A stretch of DNA of 64,000 nt from positions 12,280,534-12,344,533 of the forward strand of contig OY755247.1 in assembly GCA_963576725.1 (NCBI GenBank), in the 5' to 3' direction. Made by a program: the position numbers and the translations under genes. Shown here piece after piece: positions 20,283 through 31,620 of the stretch; position 1 is the stretch's first letter; each line of letters opens with the position of its first letter. The DNA is from Azorinus chamasolen (taxonomy: Eukaryota > Mollusca > Bivalvia > Cardiida > Solecurtidae). Below the pieces are notes generated by a model that saw only the letters and a program-made list of their open reading frames with translations, had not been told where the DNA came from and did not search any database.

Positions 20283-21728
20283 TATACGCTCACCTAATAA
20301 AGGTGGTCGTATATTGGCGTGGCCCTGTCCGTCCGTCCGTTCGTTCGTTCGTTCGTCCGTCAACATTTTGTTTGTCCGCAGTTTTTTTGGAAAACTATTG
20401 GACAGATATTAATGAAACTTCACACAAATGTTTAATGCAGCAAGATCTGAAGCGGATTTGATTCGGAGGTTCATTTGATTTTTCGTTTCAGAGTTATGGC
20501 CCTTGCCTTAAAAAATAATGCAAATACATGCAAATAGTTTGTCCGCTGTTTTCTGGGAAAACTATTTGAGATATATTAATGGAACTTCACTTAAATGTTT
20601 AATGCATCAATATCTGTAGCTGATTCGATTCTGAGGATCATTTGGTTTTTCGTTTCAGAGTTATGGCCCTTGTCCTAAAAAATTAATGCAAATACATGCA
20701 AATAATTTGTCCGCTGTTTTCTGGGAAAACTATTTGAGATATATTGTTGAAACATCACACAAATGTTTAATGCATCAAGATCTGAAGCTGAATCGATTCT
20801 GAGGTTCATTTTATTTGTCGTTTCGGAGTTATTGCTCTTGTACTTGAAAAATAATGCAAATACATGCAAATAGTTTGTCCGCCGTTTTCTGGGAAAACTA
20901 TTTGAGAGATATTAATGAAACTTCACACAAATGTTTAATGCATCAAGGTCTGAAGCTGAGTTGATTTTGAGGTTCATTTGATTTTTCGTTTCAGAGTTAT
21001 GACCATTTTATTTAATAGATAATGCAAATATATGCATATAGTTTGTCCGCTGTTTTCTGGGAAAACTGTTTGACAGATATTAATGAAACTTCACACACAT
21101 GTTTAATGCATCAAGACCTGAAGCTAAGTCAATTCTGAGGTTCAATTTCATTTTTTGTTTCGGAGTTATAGCCCATGCACTTAAAAGAAATAATGCAAAT
21201 CTATGCAAATATGAGGATGGCCATAACGTTTTCATTTGAAATGATACTTATTTCATTTTTTTATATGGTTAAACCTTAATATGAATTTTCACATATATTG
21301 CGGGGTTTTGATAGGTCATTTTATTCTAAAGTTATGGTGCTTGAACTTTGTGTGTTTGTTGCTTTGTTTGTCGGTCAACTTTTAGTTTGTCTGTTGTTTT
21401 CTGGGAAAACTATTAAAATGATATAAATGAAACTTAACACAAATGTTTTAAGCAACAACATCTGAAGCTGAGTTTATTTTGAGGTTCATTCAGTTTGTCT
21501 TTACCGAGTTATGGCCATTGCACTTTACAAAAATCTGCAAATATGAAGATTAGCTGTAACTTTTTTAATTAATAAGATATTCACTTCAATCTTTTTAAAA
21601 ATAGTATCACCTTAATATGGAAATCAAGATCTGAAGCACAGATTAGAAAATGTCAACACTTATAAGGCATGTTGAATCTGAGAAAGTTTGCAAGTGGGCG
21701 TATTATGTACCGTATGCGGTGCTCTTGT
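20283..21728 (+). mobile_element. Pearl-like element C
   Basis: The cap TATACG..CACCT-AATA-AAGGTG..CGTATA (20283-20313) is followed by (GTCC/GTTC)n at 20329-20356. About six monomers of roughly 165 bp come next, each with TTTGTCCGCTGTTTTCTGGG, GAAACTTCACACAAATG and GAGTTATGGCCCTTG. The right end has GTACCGTATGCGGTGC, a small hairpin, then TCTTGTTT. Confidence 0.75.
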
Positions 21729-21938
21729 TTATCATGGCCAAACATTCATGTGTTCATGTGTCATCATAAAAGTAGTCTCATTAATTTTCATGACGTTATC
21801 ATTCCTAATATGAATATTCATGAAGTACAGGGTTAAAGTAACGGCACAGTGCCTCTGTGTTTTACAATTGTGAACCAACACGAGCTGCACGGGGAATGTG
21901 TGTTGATACCTCGGAACGATTGCAATCAGCAAGCACTA

Positions 21939-22155
21939 CAGTAGAACCTGTCTTAAACGGCCGTTTAACTATGGGTCTGTAATGCATGTGGTAGCTTAAT
22001 GTGGTAGCTTAATGCAGGTCAAAAGTAATACAGAAAGCTTCTATAGGAGCTTTCTGTATTACTTTTGCCCTGAATAAAGCAACCACCTGCGTTAAAAACT
22101 CCTGTGTTCAATAAATGAATGGCCGTTTAGGACAGGTTTAGGACAGGTTCTACTG
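21939..22155. mobile_element. Tigger/pogo-like MITE 2
   Basis: Inverted ends CAGTAGAACCTGTC with TTAAACGGCCG. The right end carries an extra tandem copy of TTTAGGACAGG. The centre is the same GAAAGCTCCTATAGGAGC-type palindrome as MITE 1. The left flank is TA; the right flank has become TT. Confidence 0.7.
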
Positions 22156-22215
22156 TTTATGCAAAATGAGAAGAATAATCACGTTTAAAGTGTATCACCG
22201 TGTGTAAATATTAAG

Positions 22216-22740
22216 TCTACATGTTACTCTGAAAAATCAAAGGTGTGCAAATACAATCATAGGACAGTGATAAACATATTGAATATACATGTGTAAGGCT
22301 TAATTGTTTGCTTGGACACATTTTGGATTTTATTGGAGGTGTGACAATTCTGTGAGCATGGATGCAGTTTAACGAAACAAACAGTAACAATGATTGATTG
22401 AGAAGTACATGTGTAGTATGCCAAATGATTATATCAGTCAGCAAAGACGGGGTAAGTTTTTGTAGTCCAGTAATCAGCACTTGATCGAAACAGACTATAC
22501 TTGTGTAATATAATAGTCATATCATATTAATGTACTAGTTACTATAAATAAACTATAGTCTTTTTCGATCATTTGCCAGTGGTAATCATGTAATATAAAG
22601 GAGCATGTTTTGACTATTTTGTACTAAATTATATATATCTGTATATACTGTATATAGTTCTTGCAATATGCAGATCATAAAAATAAGTTTAATGGGAATT
22701 ATAGATAAAATTTCTATACAGCTCCAACAAAAAGCTGTTG
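22216..22740. other. Unassigned AT-rich stretch
   Basis: No supported gene or repeat boundary; a short minus-strand frame here has no recognisable domain. Confidence 0.4.
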
Positions 22741-22743
22741 ACA

Positions 22744-23023
22744 CTTCGATATCTCGAACAACACGGATAACTCGAAGTAACAGTTCGGCCCTTCCAACAT
22801 TTACCGAAGTGTTCTAAGATGCAATAGTATGCATGTCTAGAAACACACGTGACATCTTAATGCAGGTCGAAAGTAATGCTGAACGCTCTAGAAGTTTTCA
22901 GAATTACTTTAGGCCAGCATTTAGCTGTAGGTTTGAGAAAGTGTTCAGATTAAAAACCGGATGACTCGAACCTCTGTTATGACGAGTAATATGTATGGTC
23001 CCTTGAAGTTCGAGATATCGAAG
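22744..23023. mobile_element. MITE with CTTCGATATCTCGAAC inverted ends
   Basis: Perfect 16-bp inverted repeats lie at 22744-22759 and 23008-23023. The core contains TTAATGCAGGTCGAAAGTAA and a GAACGCTCTAGAAGTTTTC centre, a decayed form of the hairpin module found in MITEs 1 and 2. The same kind of core thus sits within unrelated ends. Confidence 0.65.
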
Positions 23024-23089
23024 CCTCTAGCATTACACAGACTGTTTAATAATATCATCGTGCTAATATCGACCTGAATCACAGTTTAA

Positions 23090-23452
23090 CCCTTTCACTG
23101 TTGAATATTCATGCAAGAAATATTGACACAATGAATATTTGAATATTCATGCAAGAAATATTGACACAATGAATATTTGAATATTCATGCAAGAAATATT
23201 GACACAATGAATATTTATTAGATTATTTTGTTATACTGGCATATAAAGTTTTTGATATTAGGATCTATTATGATTTCATAGGCAAAAAGCCGTCTGATCT
23301 AGGTCTACTGTATTTGCAAACGCGTTAGTATGAAGTATCACAATGGTTTCTAAACTACACTTTTCTAAAAGTTCCCTTGTGTGTAGTAATTACTCCTTTT
23401 CGGTAGATTGTTCAAAGCGGTTGAGTCTAAAAATAGCCTATGAGGTAAAGGG
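23090..23452. mobile_element. TTAA-flanked MITE with internal 38-bp triplication
   Basis: TTAA lies at 23086-23089 and 23453-23456. The ends are CCCTTTCACTG and CCCTTTACCTCAT. Bases 23103-23216 are three exact 38-bp units, starting GAATATTCATGCAAGAAA. A GATCAGAC-type hairpin remnant is at 23280-23330. Confidence 0.7.
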
Positions 23453-23456
23453 TTAA

Positions 23457-24050
23457 ACAGCTGTCAACAGATTGGATGCAGGTAAGACACCGAGTTTACA
23501 TGACGTCACACAACAAAAAACAAATTTCAAAATAAACCAAAATGTATTTTAACCCATTCCCACATCTGGACTTTTTGTAAAGTCCATGCATTGACTTTAC
23601 AATTTCCACAACTTTGTAAATCAAATTATACAGGATACTAACTGATATTATTCCCCATAACACGGCATACTTATACTGGTGTTGAAAGTTTATCTGTCAT
23701 CTACATGTAATCAAAAACACATATCGATTAGATTTAATTCTGCGCATATTGGTACTTTCCGTTCACTCATATCACAGTTGCCATTTACATACATTTGAAT
23801 GCAAATCGGTTGGACTAAATTTTGCGTAAAATGACTATATTTTGTAATGGGACCGAAACGACCAAGCCCGAAACGGATTTGGACCGAATCTTTCGTAATA
23901 AATAAGCTCTTCCAGGCAGACGGTAAAAATGTTACCCCAGTGCAAAAAAGTAGGTCATTAAGATCATCACATACTCTGTGCTGCGGGCATCATGGATATT
24001 AAATTGATTTTATAATGTGACATCAACACAGGAATTTTAGTCATGGCAGA
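23457..24050. other. Unassigned stretch
   Basis: AT-rich. It contains ATTTTAACCCATTCCCACATCTGGAC-like text near 23550 that recurs near 24612 and, in part, near 39530. No gene is seen. Confidence 0.4.
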
Positions 24051-24054
24051 AAAA

Positions 24055-24140
24055 GTGTACAATTTCATTAGCAAACAGCGTAGACCCTGATCAGACGGTT
24101 TCTATAGCAGCCGCCTGATTTGGGTCTTCTCTGTGCAAAG
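24055..24140. repeat. GATCAGAC hairpin
   Basis: AGCAAACAGCGTAGACCCTG, then GATCAGACGGTTTC, then GCCGCCTGATTTGGGTC and the return arm. This is the core of the TTAA MITE family without clear ends. Confidence 0.6.
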
Positions 24141-24159
24141 GCGTTTAAAAGCGTATATA

Positions 24160-24470
24160 AGGAGCAACTAGTTAATGCAGGAGGAATGCCATGCAGAAAA
24201 CTTCACTAGGAGTTTTCTTCATTACTTTTATCCTATATTAACCCTTTCGGCACCAACTTTTTTAATTATCGTCTGCAATCCAAGTTTGTTAAATCATTCA
24301 GTAAAATAAGGAAATGAGATAAATAAATGCAAATTTCAAAGGAATAAAGCGCATATATAGAAAAATAGTGAAGTCCCTGATCAGACGCCGCCTGATCTGG
24401 GACTGCACTATTTGCCGTGGTGCATTTATGCGACTGCGGCGGTGAAAGGGTTAAACAATCACCTGCTTTT
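24160..24470. repeat. Hairpin module interrupted by a MITE
   Basis: The left arm TTAATGCAGGAGGAATGCC, an AAAACTTCACTAGGAGTTTTC centre and a right arm are split at TTAA. The rest of the right arm (ACAATCACCTGC) resumes after the inserted MITE at 24451. Confidence 0.6.
24242..24450. mobile_element. TTAA-flanked MITE nested in the hairpin module
   Basis: TTAA lies at 24238-24241 and 24451-24454. Inverted ends are CCCTTTCGGCACC and CCCTTTCACCGCC. The core is CCTGATCAGACGCCGCCTGATCTGGG. It landed in the conserved GCATTAAGC of the module. Confidence 0.75.
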
Positions 24471-24474
24471 AACC

Positions 24475-25040
24475 CTTTACTCCATTAATACGCCTCTCTG
24501 TGCTTTTGCAAACAGAGTTGACCATTATCAGACGGCTCATATCAGGATCTGCTCTGTTTGCTTATGAACTAATATAGATCTGATTTTACAGTGTCTGCAG
24601 AGATACAAAATGTATTTTAACCCATTCCCACATCTGGACAGTTTTGGCACAAATCTAAACAGAAAAGACTCGGATTGGACAGCTCCTACACGAGTCGTCT
24701 TACCAGGGTCTACTCCGTTTGCTATGGAATGATAATAAAGATATCTATAATTTCGGAAATGGCCAAAAAGCCATTTTATTAGTCAGCATACACATTCTGG
24801 TAAAGAATATTCATGAAGTCACATCTACTTTTATAAATATTCTTGAGGGAAAGCGTTAATTAAAATTACGAAGTATACTTCATATTCATGAAAATATAAA
24901 ATGACCTAATAAACAGTAATTAGCTTTGTTTTATAATGGCATATGTAGACAAAATATTTTGATATTGGTAGAAACCATGGAGTAAGATCTGCTATAAATC
25001 CATGATCAAACAGAGTGGACCCTGGTTAGACGGCATTCCA
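24475..25040. repeat. Cluster of GATCAGAC hairpin fragments
   Basis: Three more copies of the hairpin core lie at 24507-24565, 24650-24730 and 25008-25045, with CCCTTTACTCCATTAATAC-type ends beside the first. They are separated by AT-rich spacer with repeated GAATATTCATGAAG words. Confidence 0.5.
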
Positions 25041-25049
25041 TATCTAGTA

Positions 25050-25240
25050 CAGTAAAACCTCTCCAAACCGGAATTTTAGTCGAGACGACTGTACATACTT
25101 TTAGGCAGGTGGCTGCTTAATGCAGAGTGAAAGTCATGCAGAAAGCTCTCTGCGTGACTTTCACCCTGCATTAAGATGCCACCTGTCTCCATTACCGAAA
25201 TTATATTTAAAATAACGTCCGGTTTAGAGAGGTTTTACTG
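25050..25240. mobile_element. Tigger/pogo-like MITE 3
   Basis: TA flanks. Inverted ends are CAGTAAAACCTCTCCAAACC and CAGTAAAACCTCTCTAAACC. The centre carries the CAGGTGGCTGCTTAATGCAG palindrome. It is 191 bp and non-coding. Confidence 0.8.
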
Positions 25241-25379
25241 TAGCATAAATATATTTACTAAACGGCTAAGTTTACCAAACGCAAACTACAAAACAAGTAT
25301 TAACGCAAGTTTTGTGCTATTCCAGACGTGTATTTACGTAACCCTTTAATCGGTGAATATTTATTGACTTGTCTTGTAG

Positions 25380-25500
25380 ACAGGAGGCAGCTTAATTTAA
25401 TGCATGAAATTTAATGCATAAGTCATGCAGAAAGCTCCTAGAGAAGATTTCTGAATGAATTACACACTGCATTAAGCCACCACCTGCGTCTGACCTGCGC
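25380..25500. repeat. Hairpin-module fragment
   Basis: CAGGAGGCAGCTTAATT, AAGTCATGCAGAAAGCTCC, then TGCATTAAGCCACCACCTGC. It contains a small internal duplication of TTTAATGCAT. Confidence 0.55.
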
Positions 25501-25504
25501 ATTA

Positions 25505-25850
25505 CGTTTCGTAAAATAGAGGTCGAGATGATCGGGTACAGATCAGGTAAATGACTTCATCCCGACTGCACTAGATCTCTACACGAATGTCTCCCAATCA
25601 AGTCGACCCTCTACTCGATCAATACCCCACCGCATCCCGATCGCTTCTCGAGCGCATGGCTACTCGATCTCTGTCCGAATGTTTTTGACCTGTCCAAGAA
25701 AATCGGGTAGGGCGTCCGAGAGCTGCCGATCAAGGTAGACTTCACCGATCACTTCCGATCACTCATGCCGATCAAGCTTGACAAGTCCCCGATCTTTTGA
25801 TTGGGCTTGATCGAGTTGATCTGATCGGCAGTGGGAACCTAGCTTAACAG
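25505..25850. repeat. GATCG/CCGATC-rich block
   Basis: The block is dense in GATC, TCGA and CCGATC words. In composition it resembles the Harbinger-like element at 3145-4568 and contrasts with its neighbours. The left part (GATCGGGTACAGATC) and the right part (GATCTGATCGGCAGTG) may be worn inverted ends. No coding content. Confidence 0.4.
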
Positions 25851-25959
25851 CCCGGACTTGGCGCCTTGCGATTTTGATGTCGCCTGTGATGCATTTCAGA
25901 CACATAGGGATCACTTTGTCCGTTGTCGTCACACTTGTCCGGCATGTATTCTACTGTAC

Positions 25960-26715
25960 CATTGACTTCAATTGACTTCAATCTTCACACGTGGAATAGG
26001 CCTGACAAGAGGAAGTGTCATGCATAAGGTCCATTACTCTAATTTCAGAATTTTGGAGCATTTCCCCTTTTTCATTTGTTTGGTCCCGCCAATAAGTCCT
26101 GTTCTACTGATGCCATTGACTTTAAACTTCACATATGGAACAGACCTGAGAGGAGCGTCATGCACAAGATCCATAGCTCTACCTTCAATATATTTGAGTT
26201 ATTTCCCTTTTCATATTGCCTGATTCTGTCTATAAAATCTGAAGGGAGGTGATCCCCCGAAAGCAAAAATTGCAACACAAAAAGAGAAAATTGCAGACTC
26301 GGTTTTATTGAGTCTGTTCATGAGCAGTAATTGAAAGTGCAACACTGCTCACGCCCACTAGCACCGGCTTAAGCGGTATTCAATTTTCAGAACAGCAATT
26401 CATGATCTCGAAGGATCAGAAGGTATAACAACACTGAGAATGAAGTACGGGGCGACGTTTTACTGCCGCCACACAAGCACGTAACACCTGCTTTTGCGAA
26501 GATTATAAATTCTGAAGGGAGGTGATCCCCCGAAAGCAAAAATTGTAACACAAAAAGAGAAAATTGCAGACTCGGTTTTATTGAGTCTGTTCATGAGCAG
26601 TAATTCTATACTGCTGATACAGTTGAATTGAAATGTCATATATGGAACACGTATGATGAGAGAAAGCATTGTGCACAAGGTCAATAACCCAGGCTTCAAT
26701 ACAGTTAACTCCCTC
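25960..26715 (+). mobile_element. Pearl-like H-type monomers split by LTR-like repeats
   Basis: Two monomers with CTTCACATATGGAA, GTCATGCACAAG and ATAGCTC lie at 25965-26230. Part of a third resumes at 26612-26712. They match element H (59639-60781). The two LTR-like repeats at 26242-26476 and 26512-26610 sit between. Confidence 0.55.
26242..26476 (-). repeat. LTR-like repeat (solo)
   Basis: The minus strand runs from TGTGGCGGCAGTAAAACG to GGGGGATCACCTCCCTTCAG. It includes GTTGCACTTTC, and AATAAA inside a CAGACTC/GAGTCTG hairpin. The homologue at 39655-39860 is on the plus strand. A second partial copy (26512-26610) repeats the last 90 bp almost unchanged, 273 bp downstream. It looks like a solo LTR, but no retrovirus-like body is near. 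Confidence 0.45.
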
Positions 26716-26984
26716 TAAACCAGACAAAGTTGGGGACATCTGAAAATTCTGGATTAGAAGGGTGTACAGTTTGGATGGGATTTCTATTTTGGACCCTTTG
26801 AAAAGTTACTCAGGTCATTTTGACGTCATTGGAGGCGCTGGGACACGGTGTTTCACGGGTTCATCTTCTTTTCTACAGCATTTAGTGTCTGTTCTGTTAG
26901 TACACTTTGGTCATTATTCTGATTATTATTTTGTCTTAGTTTCATACTTCTTACATATAGATCATATCCCAAGTTACGTAGCAT

Positions 26985-27075
26985 CGTAGATGGAATTATG
27001 TTATAAGTACAAAAAACACCACATACAGAACAAACAGTCGCCCGAACAGCAACACAGGGAAACAGCACCTATATA
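26985..27075 (-). mobile_element. Naiad tail-variant fragment
   Basis: AAGTACAAAAAACACCACATACAGAAC through CGCCCGAACAGCAACACAGG matches the complement of 7270-7345 and 63240-63325. Too short for any coding part. Confidence 0.5.
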
Positions 27076-27249
27076 CCTATTTATCATGCAACGTCACCAA
27101 ATACAGTCACTTCCTACTAGCATAATATTTTCCACGTCGACGCTGTATTTTGTGAGGTATAAAGCATATGTACTGACCCCACTGGAATGCAAGTTTTGTT
27201 CAGCCAATAGGAGGTACACAGAAGGACGAAAAAGGCATAACTAAACATA

Positions 27250-27550
27250 AACATCAAATTAACACATTTGCTCACCTTTGTCTCAACTTTTTGTCCATAT
27301 AAAAGGATTAAATCAAGTTTGTTTATGTTATAAAAGTCGATGACGTCACTGCATGCCAACATGACGTTACGTAAATTCGTACTTGCATGTATTTTCATTC
27401 TGGGGACGAAACCGCTTTAGCAATCTTTCTTTTTCTTCATTTTCTTCATTTTTCTTGGAGTTGCCAAGGCTCGCATTTAACAACTTTTCTGACTCACCAA
27501 AATACAGCTGAACTTCCAAACTACTAGCATAGTAATTCTTATATACATGT
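27250..27550. other. Unassigned stretch upstream of a possible exon
   Basis: AT-rich, non-repetitive as far as I can see. No promoter element could be named with confidence. Confidence 0.35.
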
Positions 27551-27592
27551 ACTGTGATTGTGTCAAGTTTTAGATTAGTAGGAAGAGTCAGT

Positions 27593-27833
27593 ATGCAAGC
27601 AGGCGACACATGTGTTTCGAGGAACACCTTTCTAGTTCTACTTTCCAGCGCTGAAACACGTCCTCCGCGGACAACAGTTCGACTTCCGACAGCCGCTCAG
27701 GCGGCAATCTCGTCGCCTCCTAAGAACAGTTTTGGTGGATCATTTACCTCCTGGATGAAGAGGTGTAAAAATGTATATTGTTTTGCGGCGAATACTTTGA
27801 AAAAGGTTAAATATGAGACAACTCTATCAGCTG
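27593..27833 (+). CDS. Possible first coding exon, protein not recognised
   Basis: The frame runs from ATG 27593 (an earlier in-frame ATG is at 27554) to a good splice donor, CTG|GTAAGTG, at 27834. The sequence is CpG-richer than its surroundings and not repeated elsewhere in the window. The product begins MQAGDTCVSRN, has a Pro/Thr/Arg-rich middle (RPPRTTVRLPTAAQAA), then KRCKNVYCFAANTLKKVKY. A basic, Ser/Thr-rich N-terminus could be a mitochondrial presequence, but that is a guess. The next exon would have to lie beyond the CR1 insertion that starts 90 bp downstream, and I did not find it. Confidence 0.35.
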
Positions 27834-27924
27834 GTAAGTGATTAGTAATACATGACGTCGACGATGACGTTCAATGACGTTTGGCCGGTTTTTCTATGGT
27901 GGGTATTATAGACGTTAACTATTT

Positions 27925-30900
27925 TGTTATTATTATTATACCACATTTATATAGCGCTCTTTTCACACAGGATGTGTGCGTTCAAAAGCGCTTCACATGA
28001 TTAAATTGCATGAACATAATTGAATATATATAATTCGTATAGAATATTAAAAAAAAAATGAAATTTACGATAGAGATATCAATAAAACTATCAACAATTG
28101 AATTAATTTAAGAATTATAGACAAAAACAAAATCATCCCTTTCTGTACATTTTTGTCCGCAATTCAAGGGAAACAGACGCACACCGTGACTACCGGTATA
28201 TTGTGTCCGCCCATTTATCAAACTCAAATGAAACATTATATATACAATGTCAGTACATCATACAGTTACGACCAAGAAACATCTGGATCGGGTTTATGTA
28301 TGACATACAACACTATACATTATATATTGCCTTACATATGTAGGACAATGGGTTAACAGAATAGGTCATTTTTGTAGCTAATGCATATAAACAAACACAA
28401 TGCAATTACAACAATTACAAACAAGCCACCAATATATACACCCCGTATGCAAAATTGGCAAAGGAGTATCGTAATATCAATCCAACCGACACTGAACGAG
28501 ACAAACAATGCCGTGCCAAGCCGCGGCCCAAGTGGTTTCAAAGAGATTGGGCTATCCCTACCATCAAGATCCACCACTCAGCACAAAGCGACACACACAT
28601 CAAGTGCCTAGGAACAGTGGCCATCCAAACAACTGACAGGATATACCTTGACCAATAATTTGCAAGTAACAAAATGCTCGAGATGGGAGGGATTCGAAAA
28701 TGTCCCATGGCCAAGGCAACAGTTATCATGATTGATAATTATTAGCTACGTTCTCTTAATTTGCCTAATAATTTCCTAGTAAAATATGCCAAAGAAACGC
28801 GTTTTTCAGGCATCAACTGACACTGAATGAGACACACAATGCTGTCCCGAGCCGCAATCCGAGTGGTTTCAAAAGAGATTGGGCTATCCCTACCGTCAAG
28901 ATCCACCACTCCGTGGCCAAAGCAACAGTCATCGCGATTGATAGTCATCAGTTACGCCCCTTAATTTCCCTAGTAATGTCCTAGTGAAATATGCTAAAGA
29001 CAAGCATTTTTAGACATCAACTGACACTGAATGAGACACACAATGCTGTCCCGAGACGCAATCCGAGTGGTTTCAAAAGAAATTGTCCCTACCGTCAAGA
29101 TCCACCACCCAGCACAATGTGACACACAGAGTGCCTTCAAACAGTGGCCAACTAAATAACTGACAGGTAATTAATTACTCGACAAATATCTACCATCCTA
29201 GTAAAATATGTTGAAGAAATGAGTTTTTAGACATCTTTTAGAAGATGCCAGTGAGGTGGCATCTTTGATGCCAAACGGCAGAGCATTCCAAAGTTTTGGA
29301 GCTGTATGCATGAAACTTCTATCTCAGTATTTTACCGTCCGACATTTTGGCACAACCAACGACACTGAACTACTTGCTGACCTTAACTCTCTGCGAGGCC
29401 TGTGCACGTCAATCATGTTGACAATGTACTTGGGGGATTCATTGTGCATGGCTTTGTACGTAAGTGTCAAAATTTTGAATTCGATCCGATGTTGAACCGG
29501 AAGCCAGTGAAGTCATTTTTCAGGCGTTTTAGCAACGCTTCATGATCAATAGTATCAAACGCAGCCGATATGTCCAGCATCACCAGAATTGTAATTACGT
29601 TTTTATCCAGGGATTGAAGGATGTCGTTCTGAACTTTTAGAAGAGCAGTCTCTGTTGCATGATAATTCCGGTATGCAGACTGATGATGCTCATGCAGATT
29701 GTTTGAGGTCAGGTGTGACTCTATGCGTTTGTCGACCACTTTGTCTAACACCTTAGAGACAAATGGCAAATTTGATACAGGCCTATAGTTTTTAAGTTCA
29801 TTTGAATCGAGACCCGGCTTCTTTAGAAGGGGCTTGATATGTGACACCTTGAACTGGTTTGGAACGTACGCTGTGTCTAAAGAGGAGTTTACAATTTTTG
29901 TCAAAAACGGTAGGAGTTCATCAAGGCATGACTTTAACAGCCATGTATGTATTGGGTCCAGTTCACAGGACTTGCAGGGGGATGCCTTAATTATTTCTTC
30001 TACTTCTGCTGGTGTAGCTGGATCAAAACTATCTAAAGGGTATGTTGAATGCTGCGTTTTAGTGGTAACTTGACCACAATTGGGTACAGAACCTGATGCA
30101 ATATCTGCCTGTATTCTGTCTACTTTGTCAATGCAAAATTCGCAGAAGTCTTTCGCAAGTTGTTTTTGAAGAAGACGTTTCAGGCAATGTGATGACGCTA
30201 GTAGCACCCAGCATATGCTTGGTGACTTTGAAAAGGTTCTTTGGGTCCCTTTGGTATGATTCTATTTTCTCTGAGTATAAATCAACCTTTGACTGTTGCG
30301 CACTGTTCTCCGTACAGTTGATTATCTACTGTGAGTACGGAATTTTTCCAGTCCGTTCCAACTTGCGCCTTACATGTTTAGCATCGTGCAGTTCCTGGGT
30401 ATACTACGGACAACATGGTCTGAGAGTTATGGTTTTTAGTACACAATGGTGCATGTTTATTTGCGAGTGCCGACAGTGTTTGCGCATATGTGTTGACCAG
30501 CTCATCAACATATGTCATTTGCATACTTGCTTTGATGGATCCAGAGTTGAGGAGATCTCTTTTGAATGAATCGACGTTAATTGCCCTAAGTTTCCGAAAA
30601 GAAACAGTTTTTCTCACTGTAGGAGGTTTTACAGCCTTTGCTTCGAAGGTTACAGCGAAATGATCACGAGAAATTTTACCACTATTGTCATAAAGGCCTG
30701 GCTCGGTGACTTTAATATTTGACACACAGTCATCACCATCTCTCGTAAAAATGACATCAAGCGTATGTCCGCCAATGTGAGTGGCTTCACTCACATGCTG
30801 TTGCAATCCAAATGAATCCAGTGTTCTAACAAAGTTAGCCGTGTTTTTGTCATCTGGAATGTCAAGATGAATGTTTAAGTCTCCCACAATGACGACTGGT

Positions 30901-31370
30901 CTGTTTGTGGTCGTAAGTTTAGATAAGAAAAGTGGCCATTCATTCTCAAGAAAATCTCCAGTTTTAAGACAATTTCCCCGCGATGGTGGTGGTCTAAACA
31001 ACTGCTAGGCGCAGAGTGAAATCTCGTATACTTAAAGTACAGTCCATGTACTCAAAGTTTGAGAATTCATTGTCTCTTGTTGATGTAAAGAGACGAAGTC
31101 CTATTGAGACCTTATGTATGACTGCTACCCCGCCGCCACGGTTGCCACTGCAACGAGGGACATGTTCAATTTTGTAATAGGTGGGATTCAGTTCGCTTAA
31201 GCATGATTTATCTACAGAACCACCGAGCCAGGTTTCTGTAATGGCTACTACATCAAAGTCATTTGAAACGATATAGTCACAAATAGAAAGAGCCTTGTTT
31301 GTTACTGATCTAGGGTTTATACTGCATACTTTTACAAACGTTTGAATTCTGACTGGCATCGGAGTTTCAC
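27925..31370 (-). pseudogene. CR1-like LINE with deleted RT core
   Basis: The minus strand encodes an AP endonuclease: INPRSVTNKA, ITETWLGG, NRGGGVAV, then in a second frame VGDLNIHLD and HTLDVIFTRD. RT follows, with LKNYRPVSNLPFVSKVLDKV, HQSAYRNYHATETALL and motif A LDISAAFDTIDH. At 29510 the sequence jumps directly to the thumb-like LHWLPVQHRIEFKIL (other frame) and APKLWNALPF. About 1 kb, including the catalytic F/YADD, is therefore missing. The 3'UTR (29210-27925) has three diverged direct repeats (near 28490, 28815 and 29030) and ends GCGCTATATAAATGTGG plus an ATT microsatellite. Copies of this 3' end lie at 40259-41165 and 43566-44350. It cannot move by itself. Confidence 0.8.
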
Positions 31371-31600
31371 GCCTTACATGTACAAGAGTTTTCCTTTCCT
31401 TTGAAAAGCGTACTGCTGAGAATTTACTAGTGTTCTGGTGAATTTTCGAAACAATGGGGATTATCTGGGGGAACTCTTTAACACCATTTGAGCGTTACTG
31501 GGCGAGTTACCATTTTTGTTTTAATTCCCCCACAGGCCTACGGGTCATGCTTTGGTTTTTTCTTCACGCATGGTTGAATACAATGATGTTAGCGGTTTTT
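31371..31600. other. Junction between two head-to-head LINEs
   Basis: Upstream sequence of both the minus-strand CR1-like element and the plus-strand LINE; no separate feature seen. Confidence 0.4.
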
Positions 31601-31620
31601 GATTGAGAACCGTTACGCTA

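Noticed and set aside
29256..29495. Plus-strand 79-codon frame
   Set aside because: Opposite strand of the CR1-like C-terminal region.
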